Source of the DNA: Spirosoma endbachense
GTDB taxonomy: Bacteria; Bacteroidota; Bacteroidia; Cytophagales; Spirosomataceae
Direction of reading: 5' to 3'
Length of the DNA: 64,000 nt
Assembly: GCF_010233585.1 (NCBI RefSeq)
Contig: NZ_CP045997.1
Span: 4,779,284-4,843,283, forward strand
Below the pieces are notes generated by a model. It did not search any database. It saw only the letters and a program-made list of their open reading frames with translations, and was not told the origin of the DNA. Of this stretch, positions 38,022 through 48,500 are shown in pieces. Made by a program: the position numbers and the translations under genes. The first letter of the stretch is position 1. Every line of letters begins with the position of its first letter.

Positions 38022-38735
38022 ATGATTACGCCAGAAATAGTAAACGATCAATACATTGTTCAGGTCGCCAATGAAAATCATCTGCGGTTAGCTGAAACAA
38101 TCTGCCATGAAATGGAAGAGAGCGCGAAAGCCCGGGGAACCGGTATCGCCAAGCGTTCACCCATTTACGTTATGGAGAAAATGCTCGAAGGTAAAGCCAT
38201 TATTGCCATGACCCTTTCGGGTGATTGGGTTGGGTTTTGCTACATCGAGACATGGGAGCACGGTAAATTCGTGGCGAACTCCGGTCTGATTGTTCATCCT
38301 GAACATCGCAAGAGTGGTATCGCTACACGGATCAAAGGGAAAGCCTTCGAACTTTCCCGGACAATGTTTCCGGATGCCAAGATTATTGGTATTACGACTA
38401 GTCTGGCCGTGATGAAAATCAACTCTGATCTAGGATACCAACCCGTGACACTTAGTGAGTTGCCAGGTGATGAGGCATTCTGGAAAGGATGTCAGACTTG
38501 CGCTAATTTCGATATTCTGACCCGCACTAACCGCAAGCATTGTCTCTGTACCGGTATGCTTTATGATCCGGAAGAGCATAAGCAGGAAGAGAAAACAGAA
38601 AAGTGGAATTTTCTGAAAGAATCTAAATTATATGAACGCTGGATGCGCATTAAAGAACGCATTCTGCTTCGCTTAAAACCGGCTGATCGTTCACGTAGTC
38701 GTAAAGTGAACAGAGAACTGGAAACTGTAGCTTAG
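38022..38735 (+). CDS. GNAT-family acetyltransferase with Cys-rich C-terminal motif
   Basis: 237 residues. The GNAT acetyl-CoA motif is near residues 90-105 (GLIVHPEHRKSGIATRIKGKAFELS), with the GITTSLAVMKINSDLGYQPV segment after it. A distinctive CQTCANFDILTRTNRKHCLCTGMLYD block with four cysteines follows, then a charged tail. From family memory, this architecture resembles the Bacteroidota GNAT often found beside argG and suggested to act in arginine synthesis, but no arg gene is in this window. A strong terminator follows, so it is monocistronic. Confidence 0.8.
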   Translation: MITPEIVNDQYIVQVANENHLRLAETICHEMEESAKARGTGIAKRSPIYVMEKMLEGKAIIAMTLSGDWVGFCYIETWEHGKFVANSGLIVHPEHRKSGIATRIKGKAFELSRTMFPDAKIIGITTSLAVMKINSDLGYQPVTLSELPGDEAFWKGCQTCANFDILTRTNRKHCLCTGMLYDPEEHKQEEKTEKWNFLKESKLYERWMRIKERILLRLKPADRSRSRKVNRELETVA

Positions 38736-38762
38736 TTTTTGCTACAAGCAGAATAGAGATTG

Positions 38763-38796
38763 AAAGCTCCTGACTTCAACGTCAGGAGCTTTTTTT
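38763..38796 (+). terminator. Rho-independent terminator after the GNAT gene
   Basis: A perfect 12-bp stem AAAGCTCCTGAC (38763-38774) with GTCAGGAGCTTT (38781-38792), a 6-nt loop and a run of eight T residues. It lies 28 bp after the GNAT stop codon. Confidence 0.9.
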
Positions 38797-38863
38797 GTGC
38801 CTAATAATTAATTATTTTTTACAAAAAATAATCTTGATATGAGTAAGATAATATATATTTTTA

Positions 38864-38871
38864 TACATTTG
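38864..38871 (+). promoter_or_regulatory. Candidate -7 element upstream of the T9SS-sorted protein
   Basis: TACATTTG matches TAnnTTTG exactly and lies 33 bp before the ATG at 38905 in an AT-rich stretch. No good -33 TTTG is at the expected distance. Confidence 0.4.
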
Positions 38872-38904
38872 ACTTTAATTAGTTTATAAACTATTGTTTG
38901 TTCT

Positions 38905-40059
38905 ATGAAGCATTTTTATCTAGTAATCATTTTTTCGTTTTTAACGCTGGCTGTACAGGCACAGATAATCACCCAATGGAACTTTAACGGACTGCTTGGG
39001 CTTGGGACGACAACGCCTTCTGTAGGAACGGGTACCGTAGTCAATGTTGGCGGAACTACAACGGCATTTAACAGTGGAGCAGGAAGCTCTGATCCCGCAT
39101 TACTTCTAAATTCCGGGGATAACCTGGCATCCTTTCCTGCACCGGGAACAAACAACAAAAGCGCAGGCCTCGAGATACGAGTATCAACGGCTGGCAAGCA
39201 GAACATAAAACTTTCGTTTGACCTTCGCCTGAGTGCATCAGCCGCAAAATTGGCCACGATCCAGTACTCCATAAATGGAGGGGTTAGCTTTGTCGACTTT
39301 AGCACCCTTACAATAGGGTCTGCTACTACCTGGGTTAATGGTAACACGTATGATTTCTCATCAATTACGGCACTAAATAACAATGCTAATGCTCGTTTTC
39401 GTGTCGTTTCGACAATGAGTGGTAGTGGCGGAACTGCTTATGAAGGCGTTAGTGGTGCATATAGTACAAGCGGTACTTATCGCTTCGACATGGTAACTGT
39501 ACAGGGCACAGATATTCCCCTCCCCGTCACTTACTCCGGCTTCAATGCCCGCTATACAGAGTCAAAAACAGTGGCAATTACCTGGGCAACGTCATTAGAA
39601 CATGATAATGCACATTTTGATATTGAGCGTAGTGCTGATATTGAGTCGTTTCAACTGATTGGCCGTGTCGAGGGAAAAGGCACAAGTGATGCAAAGCAGC
39701 AGTATTCCTTCACCGATGAAGTGCCTATGGCTGGCTGGAACTATTACCGACTGAAACAGGTCGACCTTGATGGTAAAACAAGCTACTCTAAACTAATAGC
39801 TGTTCTTAATGAAGCTACTTTAACCGGCGATGAACTCAGCCTGTCGCCTAATCCTGCTGATCGTGATTTGACTATTCGTATCAACAGCAGTGCCAAAATC
39901 GCGCAGGTCATGGTATATACAATGCAGGGCCACCACGTAAGCCAGTCAACGAGTGCAATAAATCAGCTTGACGTGTCGGCATTGCCAGCCGGAATCTATA
40001 TACTGGAAGTCCGAACAACAGATAACCGTGTCTTGCGTCAACGATTCGTGAAGCGGTAA
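38905..40059 (+). CDS. Secreted beta-sandwich protein with T9SS C-terminal sorting domain
   Basis: 384 residues. A signal peptide (LVIIFSFLTLAVQA) is followed by a Gly/Thr/Ser-rich beta domain. A linker beginning IPLPVTYSGFNARYTESKTVAITWATSLEHDNAHFDIERSAD is typical of T9SS substrates. The type A C-terminal sorting domain is at about 305-384 (LSLSPNPADRDLTIRI, LPAGIYILEVRT). It should be exported by the gliding/type IX system and attached or released at the cell surface. No enzymatic domain was recognised. Confidence 0.82.
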   Translation: MKHFYLVIIFSFLTLAVQAQIITQWNFNGLLGLGTTTPSVGTGTVVNVGGTTTAFNSGAGSSDPALLLNSGDNLASFPAPGTNNKSAGLEIRVSTAGKQNIKLSFDLRLSASAAKLATIQYSINGGVSFVDFSTLTIGSATTWVNGNTYDFSSITALNNNANARFRVVSTMSGSGGTAYEGVSGAYSTSGTYRFDMVTVQGTDIPLPVTYSGFNARYTESKTVAITWATSLEHDNAHFDIERSADIESFQLIGRVEGKGTSDAKQQYSFTDEVPMAGWNYYRLKQVDLDGKTSYSKLIAVLNEATLTGDELSLSPNPADRDLTIRINSSAKIAQVMVYTMQGHHVSQSTSAINQLDVSALPAGIYILEVRTTDNRVLRQRFVKR

Positions 40060-40063
40060 CGCT

Positions 40064-40939
40064 TTATTCATAGAAGCGCGCCCAGTTTTTCATTGTCCAT
40101 AGAACAATACGATCGGCCAGGCGTGGAAAATACCGATTCATGAAGTAATTGAGTTTACCCGCGGGCGAGAGAATCGTTTTTTTTCGTCGTCGACGAATAT
40201 GCTTTAACAGGGCCTGGGCTACTTCAGCCTGGGTCATTTGCCAGCGTGGATTTCGATAAGCAATGGGCACGGGGTTGCCATTGCCGTCGAGTACCCGTTT
40301 GTCGGGGTCATTCTCGGTAAAACCAATGTGAACCACACCAAAATGAATGCCCGTGGGATGAAGCTCGAGCTGTAGCGTATGCGCCAGATTGACAAGTGCG
40401 GCTTTACCGGCACAATAGGCTGAACCGCTAGGCATTCCATTCAGCGCCGAGATACTCGAAATGAATGTGACACTTCCGGCAGACTGGATAAGGTAGGGGA
40501 GTGCGGCTTGAAGCGGATAGACCGAGCCATAGACATTGCTGTCTAATACACGTTGAAAAATACCCGGTGCGAGATCTACAAAATAGGCTCGCATCGATAT
40601 GCTCGCATTCGTAACAAGGATATCAATATGGCCAAATGCCTTTACGGTCGTCGAAATCAGTAATTCACACTGGGCGAAATCAGTCACGTCTGCCAGGCAA
40701 CTAACCACCTGATGCCCTTCCCGTTGAAGGTCAATTCGGGTTTGTTCCAGTCGTTCAGGATGCAGGCCATTTAGCATCACACTAGCCCCTTGCTGGCAGA
40801 GTGCACGGGCTGTGGCACGACCAATTCCTGATTCGGAACCGGTGACTATTGCTACTTTCGCGGCAAAAAGAGCGGATGCCCCAGAGCTACTTTTTTTGAG
40901 TTTCTGCTGCTCAGAGATGATAGGGTGGGTTAGTGGCAA
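40064..40939 (-). CDS. SDR-family NAD(P)-dependent oxidoreductase
   Basis: 291 residues. The classical SDR cofactor motif is TGSESGIG (33-40), followed by LADVTD, the NAS-type motif in VTNASIS, catalytic Ser in SVTFISSISAL, and YCAGK (YxxxK). The C-terminal end is basic (HIRRRRKKTIL) with a hydrophobic segment, as in membrane-associated short-chain dehydrogenases. It is the last gene of a minus-strand cluster, 11 bp after the epimerase gene. The substrate is unknown. Confidence 0.88.
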   Translation of the reverse strand: MPLTHPIISEQQKLKKSSSGASALFAAKVAIVTGSESGIGRATARALCQQGASVMLNGLHPERLEQTRIDLQREGHQVVSCLADVTDFAQCELLISTTVKAFGHIDILVTNASISMRAYFVDLAPGIFQRVLDSNVYGSVYPLQAALPYLIQSAGSVTFISSISALNGMPSGSAYCAGKAALVNLAHTLQLELHPTGIHFGVVHIGFTENDPDKRVLDGNGNPVPIAYRNPRWQMTQAEVAQALLKHIRRRRKKTILSPAGKLNYFMNRYFPRLADRIVLWTMKNWARFYE

Positions 40940-40950
40940 TGTTCAACCGT

Positions 40951-41937
40951 TTAGAGGTAATTATGGGCTCGGAACCAGTCAAAAGCCTGCTTAACAGCGA
41001 CCCGGATTGGAGTCTGGGGTAAGTTGAGTGTATCAATTGCTTTTTTTACACGGAAATAGTGGCCGTCATTGGCGACCATCGCCATCGCTGAATTAAGACG
41101 GGTTGGATGCCCAAGTAACCGATGCTGTACTTCACTAAACTGGCCAATTAATGTAGTCAGTATGGGAGGAATAGAGAAGGCAGGTTTGTTTATTTTTGAT
41201 ACATCGGCCACAAGCGAAAAGAAATCGCGATAGCTCAAATTCTCATTGCCCAGAATATACGATTCGCCAACGGCCCCCATTGTTAAGGCATTCACCGTTG
41301 CGGTGGCGACATCAGCGACATGAACGTAATTTTTTCCGCCAACCGGAATGCCTGCCACTTGCCGTCGATAAAGAGCCAGGAGCAGCGAATTTGATGTGAT
41401 TTTGTAGTCAAGAGGGCCAATCATAAATGTCGGATGGACGAGTACTGCCGGAAGTGCATCGCTTTGAACCGCCTGAAGGACCAGATCGGTTGCTGCTCGT
41501 TTGCTATCCATATAATCCAGGCCATAGCGAGCTCCCATATAAGGTAGTGTTTCATCGCCGGGATTATTCCTGGGACCAAATCCGAAGACATTGGCCGTTC
41601 CTATAAAGACCAGCCGTTCAATATCGGCCTGCACGGCAGCGGCTAAAACGGCTGCCGTACCGCCAATGTTACTATCGACAACTGTTCGTGAACGGGCTGG
41701 ATTAACCTGCGCCAAAGCACCAGCATGAATAACATAATCACAACCATAAGTAGCAGCCCGTACATTCGCTGGTTCACGAAGATCGCCCGTCCAGATATCT
41801 AATGGTAATCCGTCGAGCGCGCGGTTGTCACTTCCTGGACGAACAAACGCCCGGACGGCATAACCACGCTGGAGTAATTCCCGGCATAAATGTCCACCCA
41901 GAAAACCGTTAGCGCCCGTCAGTAAAACTGTTTTCAT
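40951..41937 (-). CDS. NAD-dependent epimerase/dehydratase, DFR-like
   Basis: 328 residues of the extended SDR family. The cofactor motif is TGANGFLGGHL (7-17), followed by DIWTGDLR, then the catalytic YMDSK (YxxxK) within GLDYMDSKRAAT, and the HPTFMIGP segment seen in dihydroflavonol-4-reductase-like proteins. It probably modifies a nucleotide sugar or a terpenoid/lipid ketone; there is not enough context to choose. It sits between a TIGR04283-type glycosyltransferase and an SDR on the same strand. Confidence 0.87.
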   Translation of the reverse strand: MKTVLLTGANGFLGGHLCRELLQRGYAVRAFVRPGSDNRALDGLPLDIWTGDLREPANVRAATYGCDYVIHAGALAQVNPARSRTVVDSNIGGTAAVLAAAVQADIERLVFIGTANVFGFGPRNNPGDETLPYMGARYGLDYMDSKRAATDLVLQAVQSDALPAVLVHPTFMIGPLDYKITSNSLLLALYRRQVAGIPVGGKNYVHVADVATATVNALTMGAVGESYILGNENLSYRDFFSLVADVSKINKPAFSIPPILTTLIGQFSEVQHRLLGHPTRLNSAMAMVANDGHYFRVKKAIDTLNLPQTPIRVAVKQAFDWFRAHNYL

Positions 41938-41998
41938 ACGCTTATCAATGCATGATCTAAAGTGCAGGGCACAAACTGTTTCTGTTCTACTTCATTTT

Positions 41999-42688
41999 CT
42001 ATACATTTTTCAGCATCCGTTTATACGTGCGGGCAATTCGCATTGGCGACACATCCATAAAAAATAGTGAAAATGCGGTTAGGTTAGCTATCTGGACACG
42101 CAACCAACTGTTCGCTTCATACTTGCGGGCCGAGACAATAACATCCTTGGGAATAATGCAAAATCGGGCAATAGACCGTATACGGGCAATAATATCAAAG
42201 TCTTCCATGACAACGTAGCGTTCGCGAAACCCACCCAATTTGTCAAAAAGTGGCCGTGTAATGAACAACGTTTGATCGCCCCCGCGACTCATTAGTCCTG
42301 GAAAGCGAGTGCCATAACTGTTCAGCCGTAATAAAGGATGAGACGACGCAAAACGAAACCGATAGCACCCAGCCTCATTCCCATCTGCCAGTGAATTAGT
42401 AATATCGGCCACAAAATCAGGGTGGATTTTTATATCGGCATGGACAAAATAAAGTATATCGCCCGTAGTGAGTTGGGCTCCATAATTCATCTGATAGGCG
42501 CGTCCGGGCCGGGGTGAAACAACAACGCTGGCCCCTGCCTGTTTCGCTCGTTCTATGGTCTGATCGGAGCTGCCTCCGTCAACGACGAGCACATCAATTA
42601 CATACTGACCGCCATACGTTTTAATGTCGCGCACCAGTTGCCCGATGTTATTGGCTTCGTTAAGTGTTGGTATTATAACGCTAAGCAT
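41999..42688 (-). CDS. Family 2 glycosyltransferase, TIGR04283-like
   Basis: About 229 residues from MLSVIIPTLNEANNIG (start at 42688; two further Met codons lie just upstream). It is a GT-A fold enzyme, with the nucleotide-binding motif VLVVDGGSSDQT, the metal-binding acidic motif FVHADIKIHPDF, and the TIGR04283 hallmark MSRGGDQTLFITRPLFDKLGGF. That family is named for arsenosugar biosynthesis, but most members are unassigned. It is first in a three-gene cluster with the epimerase and SDR. Confidence 0.87.
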   Translation of the reverse strand: MLSVIIPTLNEANNIGQLVRDIKTYGGQYVIDVLVVDGGSSDQTIERAKQAGASVVVSPRPGRAYQMNYGAQLTTGDILYFVHADIKIHPDFVADITNSLADGNEAGCYRFRFASSHPLLRLNSYGTRFPGLMSRGGDQTLFITRPLFDKLGGFRERYVVMEDFDIIARIRSIARFCIIPKDVIVSARKYEANSWLRVQIANLTAFSLFFMDVSPMRIARTYKRMLKNV

Positions 42689-42697
42689 CATAATCAA

Positions 42698-43084
42698 TTA
42701 ACAGGTTTCACCTATATACCGCAATTCGGGACTGCCCTTTAGTTACTAGAAAGCTTCGCCAAAAGTCGGATGATCTCATGATTGTTTACTACCCAGAAAT
42801 AACCACGCGCTAAAGGATACAACTTCCCGTGTGGTACTTACGACATAATTGACCACCAGGATTGCCCGATTACTCAATTTCTGATACGATGATATAGTGG
42901 GCACTAACGATTGTAACCAATCGCTACCCACATGACCCAGCTACGAGAAGTAAAATGATATCGAATTCGTTCTGGTTGAATCAGTAGGGATAGCCAGAAA
43001 ATGGGACAGTATCAGGAAAACGGCAGCATAAAAAAAGGTCTTCATGCATATCTACATGAAGACCCTGGAAAGTTTACTGGACGA
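42698..43084. other. Intergenic region between glycosyltransferase and DUF4397 genes
   Basis: 387 bp. It contains the terminator at 43030-43064 for the SusC-SusD-DUF4397 operon and presumably the promoter of the glycosyltransferase cluster. Nothing else was recognised. Confidence 0.5.
43030..43064 (-). terminator. Rho-independent terminator of the SusC/SusD/DUF4397 operon
   Basis: A 10-bp perfect stem GGTCTTCATG (43037-43046) with CATGAAGACC (43055-43064) and an 8-nt loop. A run of seven A on the plus strand (43030-43036) gives a U-tract for the minus-strand transcript. It lies about 20 bp after the DUF4397 stop codon. Confidence 0.85.
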
Positions 43085-43849
43085 TTAACGGTTCGTAGAT
43101 GCCGTTATGCCGACTGCTCTCGCGCCTGTTCCGCCAACATTTCCTCTGGCGATAAATGTGTAGAATCGGCCAGCGTATGGCTGTAAAGTCGTTGCCGCAC
43201 CGACAACCGTCGTTGTACCTGCTGTCCGAAGCTGAACAGGAACGGCAGTGGTATTATAGGCAATGGCCGGAATAGACGTGAACGTAGCGACTCCTTTCAA
43301 TGGCGCTATGCCGGTTGCCACAACAACACCGTTTATGGCAAGGTCATACGTGGCACTCGCATCGGCACCCGAAACCAAATTGATAAAGCGAACGTAGGCT
43401 TTAGTTGGATCGGCTGCCGTGAGGTTATCGGTCAGAACCAGGCTGCTGTAAGTTGGGGCATTACCGTAGAAGAACACCGATGTATATGTATCGGCCTGAG
43501 TCGTAAGGTCGGTTGTAGCCAATGTTGCATCCGAACTGGCAGTGGTGCTGGCAGGTGCTACAATTTTCACTTTAGCGGTGCCAGGGGTTACGCGAGCGTA
43601 GTCCAGACTTGGAAATGAGTTTGTGTAACTCAGTGGAAGCGACGTGGCTGGTGGTACGGTATTTACGCCCGAAAATTTTTGATCGTTTACGTAAATATCG
43701 ACTCCTGTCACGTCGGGGGCCAGGTTATAAAATTTCACCCGGGCACCTGCTGAGGGAGCTACTGAATCCAAAAAATTAGCTTCATCGCCACACGCGAGCA
43801 ATAGCAGGCCTGTGCTAAAGAGCAATATTGATTTTAGAATATGTTTCAT
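43085..43849 (-). CDS. DUF4397-domain lipoprotein
   Basis: 254 residues from the ATG at 43849 (MKHILKSILLFSTGLLLLAC, lipobox cysteine at 20). The DUF4397 domain (PF14344) is seen as ARVKFYNLAPDVTGVDIYVNDQKF and a second half KAYVRFINLVSGADASATYDLAINGVVV. The family is a surface/periplasmic immunoglobulin-like fold of unknown function, often found next to SusCD or T9SS proteins. It is the third gene of the operon after susD, and it may help glycan capture, but this is not demonstrable. Confidence 0.85.
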   Translation of the reverse strand: MKHILKSILLFSTGLLLLACGDEANFLDSVAPSAGARVKFYNLAPDVTGVDIYVNDQKFSGVNTVPPATSLPLSYTNSFPSLDYARVTPGTAKVKIVAPASTTASSDATLATTDLTTQADTYTSVFFYGNAPTYSSLVLTDNLTAADPTKAYVRFINLVSGADASATYDLAINGVVVATGIAPLKGVATFTSIPAIAYNTTAVPVQLRTAGTTTVVGAATTLQPYAGRFYTFIARGNVGGTGARAVGITASTNR

Positions 43850-43932
43850 GTTGACGTGGTATCGGCTTTTATTAGTACCTGTCTTAGTTTGCTTAAGCAG
43901 GTGTCGATTCCAGAAAATCGACACCACCCAAT

Positions 43933-45456
43933 TTATTTCTGGATAAACCACGGTTCAACGGTGTGATAATCAAGTGCGTTTCCGCCGTATTTGTCCAGCG
44001 ATGCCCGGTTCCAGACATACTCTGAATTGTAACGCGGCCGTACCCGATAGGCAATTTTTCCGTTGTTATCAGGGAAAAGCTGCTCTGTTGATGGCGGTGT
44101 GAAACCGGTGTAAACAGTTGGTGCATAGCGATAACGGCGCATATCGACCCAGGTTTCGATGATACCATGCCCGACTAAGGCGAGGTATTTCTGCAGCATG
44201 ATGTCGCTGATTTTCAGATCGGATGCCGATTGTGCTACCGCTGCACTGGCCAGGTATTTTGCCTTATCGGCCGCAGCCACACCAGCATAGTCGAGGGCAG
44301 CCCCAATTCCGGCCTGATAAGCACTCAGTGCCATCGCCTTATCGCCTTTTATAAACGCGGCTTCTGCCTTAATGAATTGGATTTCGGAGTACGTCAGGAT
44401 TGGAAATGGCGCACCGTCTTTGTAAACGTACTTACCCGGCGTGGTGCCTGCTACGACCAGGTTCGGTAATTCGCCCCAGAAGGTTGGAATGCGTTTGGTA
44501 TTGCCATTCAGGTTGTTGGGGTCGCCCTGCGTTGGCGTAACACCGCGATAAACACCATCGGGAGATGCAGTCGTCAAAATGGGTTGACGTGGATCGACAA
44601 CCCCTTTAAAAACACGGCCATCCAGCAGGCTCACCAGAAAATCCGTTTGCCGATAGGTACCCAGATTGCTTCGGGAAGGACCAAAAAAGTTTGCCAGAGC
44701 CGAATTGCCACCTGCTGTAAATGGGACGTTGAAGTTGTCGGCATTGCTGGCCAGCGACTTATTACAGAAGTCAATGACGGCGTCGGGTTTGTATGTGCTT
44801 TTGTTGCTGATGTGGTTGGCATTACGAGCCAATACACCATAAACGAACTTGATCCATTTGCTGCGATCGCCACCATAGGTCAGATCGCCCCGCGCCAGTG
44901 ATGCCTGCGACACATTGCCATCGGTACGGTTAAGATCGGTCAGCGCGTCATTGGCCAGCTTCTGAACATACGCATATACTTCTTCCTGCGTGTCATAATC
45001 GAACACATAACGGTTTGGCTCGAAGGCTTCTTTCAGAATAATTTCGCCGTGGTAGTCGGTAGTCGTCTGCCAGCTCCAGGCAAACATGGCTTTTGCGACA
45101 CCACTGTAATCCCATTTTTGTTTGGCCGTGGCATCGTCCAGCATGAGCTGGATGTTTGCGCCAAGATTCCAGTAATGCGTCCGCCAGATGTTACCGGCAT
45201 TATCGGAACCCGCATTATAACCCATCCGATCCCACGTATCATTAGCTGTGGCTTCGCCCCAGTTCTGGATGTATTTGCCGATAAAGCGGGAGTCGAATTG
45301 TTCGGCAAAGGCCAGATTGCCCAACATGGGTGGCAATAAGACGTAGCCCTCTGCAATTTGCGGATTCGAAGGGTCACGGTTAATATCGAGGTATTTTTCA
45401 CAGCTACTTAGCGTAAGCAGGCCCAGTAGTAACGTGAGAATTGTCAGTCGTTTCAT
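43933..45456 (-). CDS. SusD/RagB-family glycan-binding lipoprotein
   Basis: 507 residues with a lipoprotein signal ending LLTLSSC and the SusD-like (PF12771-type) start EKYLDINRDPSNPQ. The TPR-like helical core is visible through repeated W/Y-rich helices and the C-terminal half LTYSEIQFIKAEAAFIKGDKAMALSAYQAGI, a hallmark of SusD. It is an outer-membrane lipoprotein lid for the SusC partner (45578-48745). Its substrate cannot be told from sequence. No glycoside hydrolase adjoins this operon. Confidence 0.94.
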   Translation of the reverse strand: MKRLTILTLLLGLLTLSSCEKYLDINRDPSNPQIAEGYVLLPPMLGNLAFAEQFDSRFIGKYIQNWGEATANDTWDRMGYNAGSDNAGNIWRTHYWNLGANIQLMLDDATAKQKWDYSGVAKAMFAWSWQTTTDYHGEIILKEAFEPNRYVFDYDTQEEVYAYVQKLANDALTDLNRTDGNVSQASLARGDLTYGGDRSKWIKFVYGVLARNANHISNKSTYKPDAVIDFCNKSLASNADNFNVPFTAGGNSALANFFGPSRSNLGTYRQTDFLVSLLDGRVFKGVVDPRQPILTTASPDGVYRGVTPTQGDPNNLNGNTKRIPTFWGELPNLVVAGTTPGKYVYKDGAPFPILTYSEIQFIKAEAAFIKGDKAMALSAYQAGIGAALDYAGVAAADKAKYLASAAVAQSASDLKISDIMLQKYLALVGHGIIETWVDMRRYRYAPTVYTGFTPPSTEQLFPDNNGKIAYRVRPRYNSEYVWNRASLDKYGGNALDYHTVEPWFIQK

Positions 45457-45577
45457 TGATGTTATGACGTTTATAGTGTCGGATTTAGCTGTGGAATTGT
45501 ATTGGCCATTTTCGGTATTCAGCGGTTTTCTACTTTACCTCAGTCAGAAAATGGACAATCGACTCCACATTCCATTT

Positions 45578-48500
45578 CTAGAATCCAATTCGGAAACCTG
45601 CTGATAAACCGCGGGGAACAGACAGCGTACCATAGTCGATACCAGCTGCACCGACACCGCCTGAGGTTGCCGTTGTGCCATTTACGTTCGGGTCAGCTCC
45701 GGTGTAATTCGTCAGTAGAAATAGATCCGTACCGTTCACGAAAACACTGGCCTGCTTGAAAACCTTCCCCTTGTTCAGCACCGACGACGGCAGCACATAG
45801 CTAATCGTTACATCGCGCAGACGAAGCCAGTTAATGTCTTTCTCAACAAATTCTGACTCTGGGATCGAGTTGTAATAATCGGTCGAACGTAGCGATGGTA
45901 TTACCTGAATTGTGTTTGGCGTTGGCGTACCCGAGTCTTCTTTACCATCACGCAGTACACCCTTAAATACGACAGGCGTATCGCGATCCAGCGATTTCTT
46001 GCTCAGGCCATTGCGCCAGAGATACATGGCCGTACCGTTGAACACATCACCTCCTTTGCGGATGTCGAGCAGGAATGACAGGCTCAATGATTTGTAACGG
46101 AACGAATTAGTTAAACCAATGCTGAAATCAGGATTCCGGTCGCCAATGGGCAGAAAGTTAGCGTTCGTAATGGGCAATCCATTGGCGGGATTGACCAGAA
46201 TATCCCCGTTTTTGTTGCGGGCATAACTGTAACCGCCGATAGCGGTTGCCGAGCCGCTTCCCCGTTGGTAATAGTTAAAGTTGTAGCTCCGGTAAGCCGG
46301 GTTATCACTGGGAAAATACGACTGGAGATTATTCACAAAAGCACTGGAGCGGGCATTGAGGTATACCCATGTATCGGAGTTATAATATTCCGGGACATCT
46401 GCTGGCAGGTTTTTAACATCTGTTTTCAGCTTCGTAAAGTTTAAAATCACATCCCAGCCAAAATCCGCCTTCTTAACCGGCGACCCTTTTAATTGAAGCT
46501 CGACGCCCCGGTTGTTAAACGTGCCACCGTTGAGCAGGCCGAAGATAAAGCCCGTTCCGTAGCTAAGACGCTGGGTCACGATCTGCTGCGACAGGGTTTT
46601 GTTGTAGTAAGCAAAGTCGAGTCCTAACCGGCCACCAAAAAACATCAACTCTGTACCTAATTCATAGCTTTCGCCCCGCTCTGGTTTCAGGTTTGGGTTG
46701 CTGCCGTAGAAGCCATAGGCAAAGCCACCGCCGGTAGATGTCTGCGGAACCAGCGTTGAGTTAACCTGATAAGGCGGAGCATCGCGGCCTGTTTGTCCAT
46801 AACTGGCCCGCAGTTTACCGTAATAGAACACATTGCCCCGATTTTTTAACCCTGGCAGGTCAGAGAAATTGAATGCCAGGGAGGCCGCCGGGTAGAAGAA
46901 ACTCCGATTGGCGGCTGGCAGTGTCGACGACCAGTCATTCCGGCCCGTCAGGGTTAGAATCAGCAACTCATCGTAGTTCAGCGTCAGACTTCCCAGTACA
47001 CTCTGCAACCGCTGCATGGTCTGGGTGTATTTATTGCGTTGGGTAGTCGGATCGGTGTTATTGGTCGAATTGAAATCGGGCAGATAAAGTTTTTCCCCGT
47101 AAGCCGTTGTGACTTTATAACTGCGGTCGTCAATTGTAGTCCCTAACAACAGCGATGTGCTCAGCTTGCCGAAGGTTTTCTTTACAGTAGCCAGCAAGTT
47201 GCCATTCAATAACTGATTGTTTTCAAGCGCATTTTCAACTGACCCCTTTGTCGTAAAACCGCCGAGCGTGGCGTCGGTTCCCTGCCACGATTCCGGATTC
47301 AGGAACAGGTTGCTTTGGGTTGAATAAATATCGGCACCAAACCGACCGGTCAGACTTAGCCAGGGGGTAGGATTGTAGTTCAGCTGGAAGTTGGTAATTG
47401 TCCGGTTCGTAATATCACCACTCCTATTTTTATTGACGGAGAAGAATGGATTGTCGGGCTCCTGCTGGTTAATGCTGCCGAGTAGAATCCGGCGAGTTCC
47501 GTCGGGATTCAGATAGTTTGTTATATCGTCGTTGGCAGGCCAGCTCAGCAGACCCAGCAAAAAGCCATTGTTACCCCGGATGGCCTTGTCAACCTGTGTG
47601 TTAACATAGTTGAACGATGTCATCACATCCAGCTTAGGGCTAATTTTAGCTGTTCCGGTCAAGCGTACCGACAAGCGCTTGTAGCCAGTTGTGGGTACTA
47701 CTCCCGACTGGTTGGTGTAGTTCGTCGACAGCCGATAGGTTGCATTATCGCTTCCGCCTTCGATGCCGACGTTGTGTACCTGCGTAAACCCTTTCTTGAA
47801 AAAGCTGTGTACGTTGTCATAGATCGGTGCATCGGCCGCATATTTAGGACCAAAATACGTTGTTGCATTCGCATTCTGGTAGCCGAGCGTACCGCGTCCG
47901 TAGGTTGTTTGTGCTTCGGGGAAACGGTATACTTCAGTACTCTGAAAACGATTATCATACGTTACGCGTCCGGGGCCTTTAGCGCCTTTTTTCGTCGTAA
48001 TAACAATGGCACCCGATGAGGCATCGATACCATACAGAGCAGCAGCCTCCGGGCCTTTCAGTACGGTAATGCTTTCAATATCGTTAGGATTGATATCGGC
48101 CGCCCGGTTTAGGTAGTCATTGTCGCGGTTAGGGCGGTTAGACACCAGTGCTCCCTGATTGAAGGTGCGGTTATCGATGGGCAGACCGTCGACAACAAAC
48201 AGTGGCTGGTTGTTGCCGCCAATGGAACTGGCTCCACGTAATTGAATCGAGGCCGAAGCCCCCGGAGTACCGGAGGTCGTTGTCATGGTCAGACCAGCTA
48301 CCCGTCCCTGCATACCTACCAGAAAATTGTCGCGCTGAGCATTGGAAATGTCGGCGCCTTTGACTTCGCCAACCGAGTAGCCTAACGCCCGCTTCTCCTG
48401 CTTGATGCCAAGCGCTGTGACAACGACTTCGTTCAGTTCAGAGGAAGATTCAAGTAAAGTGACATTGATCTGGTCTCGGGAGCCCACTTCAACCGTTTGA